A stretch of DNA of 64,000 bases from Lamellibrachia columna (taxonomy: Eukaryota; Annelida; Polychaeta; Sabellida; Siboglinidae), in assembly GCA_963662155.1 (NCBI GenBank), contig OY759273.1, positions 411,001 to 475,000 on the forward strand. Direction: 5' to 3'. Under the pieces are notes generated by a model. The model saw only the letters and a list, made by a program, of their open reading frames with translations, searched no databases and was not told the origin of the DNA. This document shows positions 30,286 to 42,829 of this stretch, one piece after another. Both the position numbers and the translations under genes were made by a program. The stretch's first letter is position 1; the number at the start of each line of letters is the position of its first letter.

Positions 30286-33200
30286 TAACAAGATTGCCAT
30301 CCCAAACAACAAGTTCCAGATGGCAAGTGGACAAGGAACCAATTGGTTTATCGAGAGTCGAAACATTTTATCATCCATGTGTAGCCCGCCCTTATCAAGT
30401 ATATGTCAATTCTATTTTAAAACATATTCACACTACTAGCATTAACATAATCATTTGGCAGTTTGTTCCATTCATTTATCACCCTATGTGAGAAAGAGTA
30501 CAAACTCATGTCCAACCAACACTGCTTCTTAACTAATGCTGCTTTGTGACCTCTGGTTCTACTGCCTTCTTTAAGTTTGAAGAACATATTCCTATCAACA
30601 TCCTCATAACCGTTCACTATTTTAAACACTTATATTTGGTCTCCTCTTAGTCTCCTGGTCTATAGTGTTGTCAAACCACATTGTAATAAGCGACTTTCGT
30701 AACTAAGGTCTCTCAATTCTGGAATCATTTTGGTTGCTCTTCGTTGTATTCTTTCTAGCTTGTCTGTATCCTTTTTTTTAAGATAAGGCCTCCATGCTTG
30801 AATACAATATTCCAAATGTGGTCTAACTATTGCTTTATACAGGGGTACAATTAGCTGTTTCTCCTTATACATTATAGTTCTCCTAATTAGCCCTAGAATA
30901 TTTGATTTCCTTTTGAAGCAGCAATCCCACATTTATCTGAAAGTTTCATGTCAGCACTAAATGTTACTCCTAAGTCCTTTTCTTGTGTGGTTCTACCTAG
31001 TACAGCATCCCCCATTTTAAATTCTTCGTCCATGTTTCAATGTCCTATGTGTATACATTTACACTTCCTAAAATTGAATAACATTTGCAATTTTTCTGAC
31101 CATTTAACTAATTTATCTAGATCATCCTGTAAACTTTGTTTATCTGTATCATTTGCAACCTTTCTGACTACTTTTGTGTCATCTGCAAATTTTAGTACTT
31201 TGCTAGATATGTCATCTACTAAATCATTTATATATATTAAAAACAGTATAGGGCCTAATACTGATCCCTGTGGTACCCCACTTAAAACCGATTTCCAGTT
31301 TAAAATCTCACCATCTACTATTACTCTCTGTCTTCTGTGTGTAAGCTATTTTTCTATCCAGTTGATTATATCATTACCTATACCATGAGCTTTTAGTTTA
31401 AGTAACAATCTTTGGTGTGGCACTTTATCGAAAGCTTTCTGAAAATCTAAGTAGACAACATCCACTGGTGACCCGTCATCTACCCACTTTGTAATTTCTT
31501 CCAAAAAATATAAGAAATAGGTTAGACATGACCTTGCTTTTAGGAACCCATGTTGAGATGTATTTATTAAATAATGTTTTACGAAGAATTCCACAATGTG
31601 GTCTCTAATTAATGTTTCGAGTAATTTACATTCAACTGATGTTAAACTCACTGGTCTGTAATTTTCTGGCTTGTTCCTCGATCCCTTCTTAAATAGCGGC
31701 GTAATCTTTGCTTCTTTCCATTCTGAAGGAACTATTCTTTCTTCCAGTGACATATTTGCAAGTGGTGTACTAAATTGCTCAACAATTTCCTTAAGCAGTT
31801 TTGGTGTTATCTCATCAACTCCAGGTGATTTATTATCTTTCATCTTCTTAATTTTCTTTGCTATAATTTCAGGAGTTACAAATAACTGCATTAAATGTTC
31901 TGATTTATTGCCCTCAAATTTAGTACATGGAACTGGAAGTGAGCCGATATCTTCTGTGGTAAAACTGAGCTGAAATACTCATTCAGGACTTCTGCCATTT
32001 GAAATCCGTCTGAAATTATGTTTCCACTGTTGTTTTCCAGTGGTCAGACCTTATCTCGAACTTTCAGTTTACTCGTAATTTTTGCTCATAGCTTCTTTTA
32101 GATTTTCTAATTTCAGTTGTAGCTAGGTTAAGTGCCTCTTTGTAATTTGCATAGTTTTCATCCTTTCTGGTACGCCTATAAACCCTCCACATAGTTTGCT
32201 TAAACATTATTTTGGTAATAACTTCTTTTGACCAGTGTTTCTGTTTAGACCGTTTTCCTTGTTTTTTCAAGGGGACACATTTATCGATGATACTCTCAAT
32301 TTCATATTTTAGAATATTCCAACATTCAATTGCGGTCTTATTGATCACCATATTATTCCAATCTACCTTTTCTAAGTATTTTCTCATATCTTTATAGTTA
32401 CCTTTGTGGAAGTTTCACCTATACGTTTTTTATTTTTACTTTCTGATTTTACATTGTTGTCAAAATGTATTTAATAATGGTCACTGTTACCCAATGGTTC
32501 GTTTATTTTTACATTGTCCACTGATTCTTTTTGTGATAATAAAACTATATCTAATAATTTTTTTCCTGGTTGGTTCTAGCACGTGCTGAGTAAGGACGCT
32601 CTCCTGAATTAAAAATAGAAATTGTTGTTCCTCACCCCCTGTACTCTCTAGACATTTCCATTGTATGTTTCCATGGTTAAAATCTCCCATTATGATACAT
32701 TCCCCTTTACTAACTTCCTTTATAGCATTTTATATTTTTGTGTTATCCTCTTCGTTTATGTTTGGACTTCGGTAAACTAATCCAATAGTTAATTTTTTAT
32801 TTCCTGAAACTATTTTGCAACAAACATCGTCATCTTAATCTGCTTCCTTTCTAATTTTATTTCATCAGCCTGAATAGATCTTTTAACATATAACATAACT
32901 CCCCCTCCCCTTCTTCCTATTCGATCTCTCCTAAACATTAGGTAACCTGTCAATCCTAATTCAGCATCTGTTATGTCTGTGTTGGCCCATGATTCGGTAA
33001 TACCAATTATGTGAGGGTCAATATCTTCTGCCATAATGTTTATTTCGTTTTTCATATTTACTATACTCCTAGCATTTAAACACACGCATATATGACCTGC
33101 TTCAGACATGTTTTTCGGACATTTTGTTATTGGTTTATCTGTGCTAGTGGCCTCTTGTCCTGTTTGAGGCATCTCTAAGTAAACCCCCCCCTGCGCTTCT

Positions 33201-33982
33201 ATTACCCATGCCACTGTCTACTGCTGCTGTCAGTCCATCCGCAAATACTGCTGCGCCCTTTCAACTTAGATGAAGCCCGTCCTTCATGTACATATCAGCC
33301 CTTCCAACAAATATATCTATTATCCCTCCTTCCTATTACTGGTAGAATCTCTGACAGTATTACCTGCTCAACCTGCGTCTGCTTTAGTGTTTTGACAAAA
33401 TTCCTGTATTTCCTAACAATGGCAGTTGTACCCTCCCTCTCTACGTTACTTGTCCCTACGTGTACTAAAACATATCCACCCCTGCCCGAACCCACGATGT
33501 TTTCTACCCTCTCAGTTATCGCCTCTATTTTGGCCCCAGGCAAGCAAAGTACAACGTCCTCTCCCTTGTTTAAGACTCTGTCGGTCTTCCTAACTATTGA
33601 GTCCCCCACAAACACCCTCGTTCTCTTTCTCACCCCCTCTATCACTGCCTCGGAATAGCTCTTCCGATGGATCCCTTCCATCACATTCTGTCCTGCAGCT
33701 TTGTCATTTGGTGGCAGACTGTTATCAGATTTTTTCTCACTCATCAACCTATCACCTTTCCCTCCCATCTCCTGGCTAACTTGCGCTCCCGTCGCCTTCC
33801 CTCCTGACACCTTCCATCCCGTCTCCTTCACTCCCATCTTCTTAACTATCGTCTCCTCCCCCCGCCCGACTCCTTCGCTACTGTCTCCCCCACTCCCCTT
33901 TCCTTCGATCCATTTGTCTTCCCTCCCATTTCTTTCCTTCTCGTCTCCTTTCGTCCTGTCTCCCTACGTCCCTCTCTCTCTC

Positions 33983-34080
<98 letters not shown>
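30286..34080 (-). mobile_element. CR1-like LINE (copy D), minus strand, best-preserved
   Basis: Minus strand, from 34080 down: a GA-rich leader with (GA)n; ORF1 esterase (33295-33837; [25 protein letters not shown]); ORF2 endonuclease start (32810-33214; [26 protein letters not shown]), GDFN region (32487-32690); single-copy [14 protein letters not shown] segment near 32160-32200; reverse transcriptase (31346-31891; [17 protein letters not shown]); FADD box intact near 31180; C-terminus 30417-30932; 3' tail to 30286. Several stops and frameshifts remain. Unlike B and C, it carries no internal satellite. Confidence 0.92.
33973..34077. repeat. (CT)n microsatellite
   Basis: About 50 CT dinucleotides with two small interruptions, at the 5' end of LINE copy D. 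It expands the purine-rich ORF1 linker also seen in copy A. Confidence 0.97.
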
Positions 34081-34517
34081 GTGTCAATCTTGTTTAATGT
34101 CGCGATGTCTGGGGCAGACTCTGGTCTCGACTGGTTCACGATGGCTAGTGTGTGTGTGTGTGTATAACGTTTAATGTTTATTCTAATATGAAAACAATAT
34201 AATGTATAAATCAAAGTGTCTGTTTGTCTGTCTGTATGTTGTATCTTATGCTTTGGTGACCGTAGTCCTCTAGGCAGCTGCTCGTGATGGGAACCTCATA
34301 TGCCATTATCGGTGCATGTGTCGCATTCAGTGTCATCATCACATTCAATGATGACTTTCAGAACCTCGGGCACGATACCACCCAGAGTCTCAATGCACCG
34401 GGATCTTCTGTTAAGTCAACAACTTCCCCTGATTCTTTGATCAAACCATTTATCTCTTCATTGGACTGATCAATTATCATTGTGAAAAATGCTTCCCGTT
34501 TTGTGTGCAGTAAATTT

Positions 34518-35573
34518 TCCTACTGAGAACGCCACAAAGACGGCGTGATGATTTACGAGCAAGGTGTACTGGTGGCCACCTTCTGTAGTTGGTTAAATGG
34601 AATGTTCCTACTGAGAACGCCACAAAGACGGCGTGATGATTTACGAGCAAGGTGTACTGGTGGCCACCTTCTGTAGTTGGTTAAATGGAATGTTCCTACT
34701 GAGAACGCCACAAAGACGGCGTGATGATTTACGAGCAAGGTGTACTGGTGGCCACCTTCTGTAGTTGGTTAAATGGAATGTTCCTACTGAGAACGCCACA
34801 AAGACGGCGTGATGATTTACGAGCAAGGTGTACTGGTGGCCACCTTCTGTAGTTGGTTAAATGGAATGTTCCTATTGAGAACGCCACAAAGACGGCGTGA
34901 TGATTTACGAGCAAGGTGTACTGGTGGCCACCTTCTGTAGTTGGTTAAATGGAATGTTCCTATTGAGAACGCCACAAAGACGGCGTGATGATTTACGAGC
35001 AAGGTGTACTGGTGGCCACCTTCTGTAGTTGGTTAAATGGAATGTTCCTATTGAGAACGCCACAAAGACGGCGTGATGATTTACGAGCAAGGTGTACTGG
35101 TGGCCACCTTCTGTAGTTGGTTAAATGGAATGTTCCTATTGAGAACGCCACAAAGACGGCGTGATGATTTACGAGCAAGGTGTACTGGTGGCCACCTTCT
35201 GTAGTTGGTTAAATGGAATGTTCCTATTGAGAACGCCACAAAGACGGCGTGATGATTTACGAGCAAGGTGTACTGGTGGCCACCTTCTGTAGTTGGTTAA
35301 ATGGAATGTTCCTATTGAGAACGCCACAAAGACGGCGTGATGATTTACGAGCAAGGTGTACTGGTGGCCACCTTCTGTAGTTGGTTAAATGGAATGTTCC
35401 TATTGAGAACGCCACAAAGACGGCGTGATGATTTACGAGCAAGGTGTACTGGTGGCCACCTTCTGTAGTTGGTTAAATGGAATGTTCCTATTGAGAACGC
35501 CACAAAGACGGCGTGATGATTTACGAGCAAGGTGTACTGGTGGCCACCTTCTGTAATTGGTTAAATGGAATGC
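34518..35573. repeat. 88-bp tandem array, 12 almost identical copies
   Basis: The first four units have CCTACTGAG and the next eight CCTATTGAG; the last has GTAATTGG instead of GTAGTTGG. Otherwise they look identical. Each unit has ACGCC-ACAAAGA-GGCGT (a 5-bp stem) and the palindrome GGTGGCCACC. Confidence 0.96.
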
Positions 35574-37340
35574 AAATATTCATGTCGTAATCTTGTTCAG
35601 TGCTTCTACATAGAAACCGAAATTACCTTCACGTAGCAACGTAGTGAAGAACTATAAAACGGTCTGCAGTTCTCTAGTTTTCACGCAGTGATCAAAGTTT
35701 ATATTTTAGCTTCCCCGGTCTGCACACTATCCATCAAAATGAAAATGTAAAATCTTCGAATGTTAAGGCTATGTATGTTGCTTGAAGAACACACGTGGAT
35801 GGATCGCAGTAACTTAACTGATACATGTTATCTGCGACGGATTATACCCAATATTTATTAAAGGGAAACAAAAGTCTTGGACCTAAGCATCTATAAGAGT
35901 TACGCAAGCATAATAATTTACATCTACAATTAAGAATATCACGCCAGTGGTTTACTAGTAAAATCTTGTTGAAGACACAGCATCTTAATTTTAAGTGCTT
36001 TGCCCCAATGCCATGACTTTTGTTTCGCTTTAAGTTCCCGTTTACTCTTTGTTGGAAACTGAAAGGATTCTTCTTCTGAACCATTTTAACACAATACGCA
36101 CAGTGTTTTACACGACAACTTGGGTTGGTGGGTTTCAAATTTAACCGTTGTAACCAAGTAAACCAACACCAAGTGACTGAATGTAATCATGGAATCATTT
36201 ATTATTCTACGCGAAGCGCGCCTTGGAATATGCAAACGTTACAATTATTGAACATCGATTGCATTAAAAGTCGACTTTGGTTGCTGAAATGCTTAAATAA
36301 ATGCAATGTGTTGTAAAACACAACACAATAATGCTATGATATTAAATAATGCTATGATATTAAATAATGCTATGATATTAAATAATGCTATGATATTAAA
36401 TAATGTATATGCATAAAGTACATACTAAGATAACTGAAATCGAACAATTCGACACAAATCTTTAAACCTACGATTGGCGGCCATCTTGAAAAATGGGACA
36501 AGTTCAAGGTCAACATATGTAAGCACCAAAGTGGATCCATAGCTGCAAAACATAGAAGAGAAGAGAAGCCCTGTACAAAATGTCAATGCTCATTTATTAC
36601 TTCTGTATTACAATTATACATATGATAGGTTTAGTGCAATTCCAAAACACAGATAAAGAATACTGCAGGGTGCAGGTACAACTAGTAGTCATGTGATGTG
36701 TCTATATTATTTGTAATAACTTTACTGTAATTATTGTGATGCTCCTAGAATGTGACCAATTACCACAATAAAAGTCCTCAAACTGGAACGAGTTCCACTA
36801 TGACATCCACATCAACCGGGAAGGTTTACACGGGTGCGATATTTATGTGAATAATATCATACGACAATACGACAATAAAACTACTTTACGAAAATGCGCA
36901 TACCTGTGTGCGGACGTGTGAGAGGCTGTGGGTAGGCTATACAGAGAGAAAGCTTATATATCATCTGTAGTAACAAACATAGAGTAATTTGTATCGAAAT
37001 GTCGTACATATTTGTGTATCAATTTAACTTTCAGCCGTTGCCAACACAAATTCTTCGGAGTTAATTTGACGTCAAGTTTATGTTGACTTCTGATGACATG
37101 TCTAGTTATACCATAAACAATTGTTCTTCAAGTAACAATGTCTTTGGAATCAATGACTAGGATGTTCGTGCAGCAGGGTTTTGACATTCAGTGACACAAA
37201 TGTTCCTGACGTTCTTCAGAATGGTGTTGACATTTAATGACACGAATGTTCGTGACGCACTGCAGCAAGGTGTTGACATTCAGTGACACGAATGTTCCTG
37301 GCGTTTTACAGCATGGTGTTGCCATTCATTGACACAAGTG
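35574..37340. other. Intergenic, no gene seen
   Basis: AT-rich, no convincing exon on either strand. It contains a short 19-bp repeat (AATAATGCTATGATATTAA, four copies, 36328-36405) and a GGCGGCCATCTTG motif at about 36475-36490. Repeated TTGACATT(C/T)A(G/A)TGACAC(G/A)AATGTTC phrases at 37170-37340 lead into the next array. Confidence 0.5.
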
Positions 37341-37343
37341 TTC

Positions 37344-37625
37344 GTTACACTCTACACCACGACGTTACACTCTACACCACGACGTTACACTCTACACCAC
37401 GACGTTACACTCTACACCACGACGTTACACTCTACACCACGACGTTACACTCTACACCACGACGTTACACTCTACACCACGACGTTACACTCTACACCAC
37501 GACGTTACACTCTACACCACGACGTTACACTCTACACCACGACGTTACACTCTACACCACGACGTTACACTCTACACCACGACGTTACACTCTACACCAC
37601 GACGTTACACTCTACACCACGACGT
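37344..37625. repeat. 20-bp minisatellite GTTACACTCTACACCACGAC
   Basis: Fourteen essentially perfect copies. Confidence 0.97.
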
Positions 37626-37707
37626 TGCACATTAAAGACGTTGGTTGGCGTGAGTGACACTCTACGTCGGGGCGTTGGTTTTCAGTGACGCGGTTGTCAG
37701 TGATCCT

Positions 37708-39364
37708 CTACAGCAGACCGTTGACAATCAGTGACAACGAAGCCGAGATAGTCTGTAGGGGACCGCTGAATGTAGTGACGTAAGCAACGCCTCTTAGCAC
37801 GGTCATCTTGTCGCTTATGCACCCGTCGAACTGGCAGCGCTGTCTACATAACTGAACGGGACACGAGAAGTTGCATTGCGGATGTTTCACCCAGGCCCGT
37901 CCTCGTGGCTTTGGGGGGGGGGTTCGATAGTACATAATTAGCGAGGCATTTCTATGATGGTTTCTGAAAAATATGACAGTTAAAACATTTATTTCAAAAA
38001 GGGGGGTTTGTTCGAACCCCGACCCCTTGAGGACGGGCATTCAACTCTTCACGAACCAGTATAATTCGGATGATATTATGCAGGCCATTAAATTGTCACA
38101 AAATTGATGTATTGGATAATCAGAAATAATAGCAAATGGGACACGATCGTACATTTTGTTATTTGAAGCAATATTAATTTGTTTTCGTGTTATACGAAAG
38201 CATTTGAACGTAACTGAATAATTGCACCAAGTGTTGTAAACACGACGTAAGCAAAAACATTGGATTCCGTTTAATAGAATCACCTCGGGCTTGAACAAAT
38301 TGATTATATTAATATGTTGATTCTACCGAACGGCTGATCCGGCTGTATATGATTCTATTAAGCGGAGTCCTCTGTATTTACACAGGACCTATTTACACAA
38401 CACTGTTTTACTAACGATATCGCTGGCCACCACAGAACACGTTTCAGAGGCGAACCCGTCGCACGTGTCCGCTCGCACCAGACTTGAGTTCGACCTACAT
38501 CCGCGGACGTAGGTCACCCACCAGCCTCCTGTAGGTACACCTGACGGTACACTTGACGGTACACCTGCAGTGCACAACGCTGTTGTTTTGAAACTGCATT
38601 TATATGTGAGCTGGAGAGAGTGATCGCATATTGCGCATGCGCGAACTAGTTACGAATGCTGGAACTGGCTGTGCGCTAGTTGACAAGATACAGCGATGTT
38701 GCCTTTGTCGTCTTATTGAAGCAACGCTTATTGCCTTCAACATCATTTGGTGATGATCACCTTTAAGTTAAATGTGGTATCTATTATGTGATTTGAAAAT
38801 CACATCAGTGAATTTCTTTCCACCGAAAACGTGGGCCCAGCCATCAAAATCAGCTTTCTGTGTGGTATAGAAGAAGAGATATGAGAAAAAAAAGCGGAAG
38901 TACTATGATGGCCGTCTAGAAATCTAAGATGATAGCCATTAAATAATTGTATTATATCATAATCAAATTGCATGTCCCCAAATATGTGAATCTAGCCACC
39001 AAAATCAATATCCTGCATGGCTTATAACCTATATATAACAGCATATTTCTATTTGGCAGCCATCTTTATTGTCAACATGGCTGCCAAGATAGGGTAAGAA
39101 AAAGATCGATTTCTATTACAGGATGGTATATAGGTAAAAGCAATAGGCGAATTGCTATATTCGTGCATTAAATAACTAAGTAGTTAGTGCTAGCATATTC
39201 TTGTGTGCAGTCCGTGAGGCAATAGGCGCGGCACGTATGTTACCCACCCAGCACTGGTTGCATTCAGTCATGTCGGGGCTGGTTGCATTCAGTCATGTCG
39301 GGGCTGACGTTCTCACACTCCCGTCTCATGTCTTCGTCGTAGTTGCCGCACGAGTAACACTGAA
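37708..39364 (-). CDS. Ly6/quiver-like small cysteine-rich protein (3 exons, frameshifted)
   Basis: Exons in transcript order. 39244-39364: acceptor GTTTCCAG, donor GTAACA; starts QCYSCGNYDEDMRRECE. 38416-38528: acceptor TACCTACAG, donor GTTAGT; GGWWVTYVRGCRSNSSLV and then two further Cys. 37708-37851: acceptor CTTCTCGTGTCCCGTTCAG; LCRQRCQFDGC, then a hydrophobic tail SGPLQTISASLSLIVNGLL and TAG. The QCYSC start, the V-x-RGC block, the Cys pairs and a hydrophobic C-terminus fit small three-finger (Ly6/uPAR, quiver/sleepless-like) proteins, usually secreted or GPI-anchored. A signal-peptide exon should lie above 39364 but was not found. A 25-bp duplication in the first exon shifts the frame; one copy alone would restore matching phases. 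Joining of the last exon is inferred. Confidence 0.55.
37895..38038. mobile_element. Small MITE-like inverted repeat in the Ly6-like gene intron
   Basis: GCCCGTCCTC at 37895-37904 and GAGGACGGGC at 38029-38038 are perfect 10-bp inverted ends of a 144-bp segment. G-runs follow inside the left end and C/G-runs precede the right end. No clear target duplication was seen. Confidence 0.45.
38398..38415 (-). promoter_or_regulatory. Alternative donor region of the Ly6-like middle exon
   Basis: Two donors are possible: GTTAGT (exon end 38416, phase 0) and GTAAAT (exon end 38397, phase 1). The first joins in frame to the 37851 acceptor. The second would preserve a symmetric 1-1 exon. I prefer the first. 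Confidence 0.35.
39053..39087. other. Perfect 11-bp inverted repeat
   Basis: TTGGCAGCCAT and ATGGCTGCCAA around a 13-base loop, inside the Ly6-like gene intron. It contains two GCCAT motifs. Confidence 0.6.
39256..39305. repeat. 25-bp tandem duplication within an exon
   Basis: Two exact adjacent copies (39256-39280 and 39281-39305) starting GGTTGCATTCAGTCATGTCG. They lie in the first Ly6-like domain exon. With both copies the exon is 121 nt and the frame stops at once; with one it would be 96 nt and end in phase 1, matching the next exon. Confidence 0.9.
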
Positions 39365-39785
39365 CTGGAAACATCAATATCAGTTGTAGTTATTTTGAAA
39401 CTTACCTATGATGATGATGATAATAATAATAATATTATTATTATATATGTGATTATAATTATCAATATAATCATAAAGACAACAACCAGACACAGTTGCG
39501 TACACCTAGTCAAGAATTTAGCAAACTTAAATATTGGCACATATTTCCTTCACGTATGATGTTGCTTAACTAACATAGAAAAGTTATGCTTAAACAGCAC
39601 AAACATAACAATTACACTACACAAGTATCTCAACTTTGCTTCAGGTGTTATGATCTGCAGCATACCCATCTTTACGACCACTGAGGACTTCCTTGAATTC
39701 TCCAATTGTGCAAGGCGAGAACTTCATTGCATTCTTGTACGTTATTTCCGTCAACTCTTGGTAAATAGGCCATATCAGATGTATC

Positions 39786-40086
39786 GAACAGTTGTTATCA
39801 GTTGTTATCAGTTGTTATCAGCGCCGTCATGAGCTGCTCCCACACTACAGTGGCAAACACAACAAGTTGTTATCAGCGCCGTCATGAACTGCTCCCTCAC
39901 TACAATGGCAAACACAACAAGTTGTTATCAGCGCCGTCGTGAACTGCTCCCTCACTACATGGCAAACACAACAAGTTGTTATCAGCGCCGTCATGAACTG
40001 CTCCCTCACTACAGTGGCAAACACAACAAGTTGTTATCAGCGCCGTCATGAACTGCTCCCTCACTAAAATGGCAAACACAACAAGC
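39786..40086. repeat. ~54-bp tandem repeat (5 copies)
   Basis: Unit begins GTTGTTATCAGCGCCGTCAT and continues GAACTGCTCCCTCACTACA and GGCAAACACAACAA. Confidence 0.92.
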
Positions 40087-40274
40087 GGCAAGACTATTTC
40101 CTACCTGAACCAATATTTTATTAATATGTTTACTGTTTGCTTAATCCTGTCATTTTTGCCACCGAATACACACTGATCCCGTTACATCCGTTATAACACC
40201 CTTTAGACCTCATCCGTTTTTAAATGACAGTGGTTCCCCAGTTGTTTGACCAAATATAGAAAAACGTGAGGCCA

Positions 40275-40432
40275 GTACGTTCAGGCTTGGTATCCAATGT
40301 ATTCTCTTAACTGTACGTTCAGGCTTGGTATCTACTGTATTCTCTTAACTGTACGTTCAGGCTTGGTATCCAATGTATTCTCTTAACTGTACGTTCAGGC
40401 TTGGTATCCAATGTATTCTCTTAACTGTCCGC
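40275..40432. repeat. ~38-bp tandem repeat (4 copies)
   Basis: Unit GTACGTTCAGGCTTGGTATC CAATGTATTCTCTTAACT. Confidence 0.9.
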
Positions 40433-40779
40433 CAGAGCGCGCCATTTGAATATATTGAAATACGCTGCTATTTTGGGGAGTTTGGCTGCATTGAAGCGTC
40501 AGACATATGGAACTAGTATGCCAATCATTGCATTTATCCAATGTTTAACGTTCAAACTTACCAAGTGGGTCCCCGGTTGAATCGATCGTCAAGTCATAGC
40601 TAAAATAAAGCAAAATATTTTGAATGAACAAAACTGACATTTAGTAAAAAGACATATTTTCAATTGATGCAGACGTATGTAATTGTTTATTTTTTATTTA
40701 AAAATCTATTCTCATAAAATAGTGTTCATTATTAAATTTAAAAGCTGGGTTATTACTACAACGCAGGACGACAATAATA

Positions 40780-40955
40780 TGTCAATTGATAAAGGGAATA
40801 AAAACAACGATTGCTCGAAATCATAGTAGACTGCATTTCCATTTCCACAAAAGCGAAAATTGTATTAGAATTAAATTAATTAATAATTCCACATAATACT
40901 TTGTCCTACCGGCCTGCCTCGATTGTTCAAATCATCTGCAAATATCGATGTGACG
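40780..40955. repeat. Dispersed repeat, second copy (see 11520-11720)
   Basis: Matches 11570-11720 in the same orientation, including AATTAATTAATAATTCCA and CCTCGATTGTTCA, then ATCATCTGCAAA. Confidence 0.5.
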
Positions 40956-41164
40956 TCACTTGACTTGTGACAAGGAAGCGGGACGAGACTGCGACTTACC
41001 AGTCATTCACTGTATGTTCACAGCGATAGCGGTTGTTTCGAAGCGAGTGTCGGAATCGTTTATGACGCGCCATTCAGTTATAGTGCACACAATAAAGGAT
41101 ACAGTAACAAGTCGTCGATTTAAGTTCCATACAGAGCCAGCTAAAGAAATGACTCGCGAAAATG

Positions 41165-41475
41165 AATCCTGCCATGTTCAAGCCGACGAAGCGCGGCAAA
41201 CTTGGCCTGGCTTACTTCAACAACAATGTTTTCGACAACGGCACGGATAAATTGTCAGACCTGGGTTATCGTGGTGCTAAAATCCCTTTGAAATAGGTTG
41301 CTGTGCCAACATTATTCCCAGAAGTGGAAGCTATGCAGATGTCATCAAACTGTTGAACCCGAACGCAGGCAGCGACCACGTGTCTGGAATCGAAGGAAAG
41401 CAGGCCTCGAAAATGGACTGTCAGCGTTTGTGGGATCTTTTACTTTCTGACCAAAACATGAAAACGACTACCTAG
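41165..41475 (+). pseudogene. Unrecognised coding remnant
   Basis: Plus-strand frame from ATG reading PAMFKPTKRGKLGLAYFNNN and GTDKLSDLGYRGAKIPLK then TAG. In a shifted frame follow SYADVIKLLNPNAGSDHVSG and LWDLLLSDQN. Third positions look coding-like. I do not recognise the family; a broken host gene or mobile-element ORF are both possible. Confidence 0.25.
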
Positions 41476-42825
41476 AGCAGCCAACTTCCTCCTCATATAT
41501 CTATCATACACATGTCACGTGGTCATAAATTAGTCTTACTCGCCATCTCCTACGCATAGCTCTACTGTTACCGTAAAATCGACGTTTGTGCCGATGCGAT
41601 GTCGCAATATAATGAGCTTCACAGCAGATCCGTACGGTGTCGCTTCGAATACGAATAATTGTGTGTGCTTGCATGTGTGTGTACACAAACATGTGTGTGT
41701 GTACACAAACATGTGTGTGTGTACACAAACATACATTCTGAAAATACGTAACAGTGCATTATTCTTATAAACAAATGGTAGGCCGAATGGTATACCGAAT
41801 ATAAATCACTGACTGAATGTAAACGAATGCCACGTGACGTTACAAAACCACGTGATCACTCATAACTTCAAATTTCACGCGCGCTTTCCGAGTTAAACGC
41901 ATTAAACATCTAGCTTTACCTTTACATACAATTTTCTGTTAAAATTATTGTTGTTATTAACTTTTCACGGGTATAGAGACGTAATTGAAACACCCTCTCA
42001 CCGTGTCCAGAGCATCACGTGATCAGGATGATTCCACGACCTCCCGCCCTACGTCTTCCATTCAACCATCTTCGTAAGTACTACACTTGCGTTGATACCA
42101 GATGTTCTGACATTATTTCCCACTGACACTTTGCTCGTCTCTGTCCAACTCTACTCAGCTTTGGACTACACAAATAAATTGTATTGCCAACAGACAGCAA
42201 CCTGCTTCCATAGAGCAAAATACACGTAATCTGTAAAAGTTGTTAAGAATTAAATACTGTAAGAAACACTTTGAATACGATGGAACACATATATACAATG
42301 TTGGATACTGCTGCCTATAATGAATAAATATATTCAATGCGAAATATGGAGTAGACTTGGCTCACCTTGGCGATGTGATATTCGGTGAGGAACGGCGAAA
42401 TGTTAGTGCCCCACACACTGCTGTCCATCGATTTGTACGCCAGATCAATTTGATAAAACACATACGAAATTCAAAATATAACATGCACCTATTACGCATT
42501 CTCAATACAATGCTATGCAAGCAGTGCGCACACGTTTGTAGAGAGACGTCTTCGTGCAAGTTGGAACTCTAACTCCACATCGGGTCACTATTCACTCCAG
42601 TCAAAATAGTTCTACGATTATTATTTCTTATTATAATGTATTATAATATAATTTACGCAAAATAACAACACAAGTCCAGCGTAGATTGAAATAGGCCAAA
42701 AAATTATATTTAGATTGATTAATTAAGGAGCATGAAATTAGGCAAGCATACACCATCAAAATAAGATACATCCAATAATCTCAGCAAGCCTGCCGGCCCC
42801 CAAAAGGTGTTTATACATAATTAGT
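41476..42825. other. No gene seen
   Basis: Includes a short 18-bp repeat (GTGTGTGTACACAAACAT, three copies near 41675-41735). The rest is AT-rich sequence without a supportable exon. Confidence 0.45.
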
Positions 42826-42829
42826 AAAT

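Noticed and set aside
34518..35573. CRISPR-like regular repeat
   Set aside because: Units are contiguous without unique spacers, and the DNA is eukaryotic.
35653..35659. TATAAAA promoter candidate
   Set aside because: No exon or initiator context follows on the plus strand; TATA-like words are frequent in this AT-rich DNA.
38005..38030. tRNA T-loop-like GGTTTGTTCGAACCCC
   Set aside because: No acceptor stem, D-arm or anticodon arm can be built around it; it lies inside the small inverted-repeat element.
39650..39832. 60-codon plus-strand frame
   Set aside because: No homology, no splice sites that fit, ends in a repeat.
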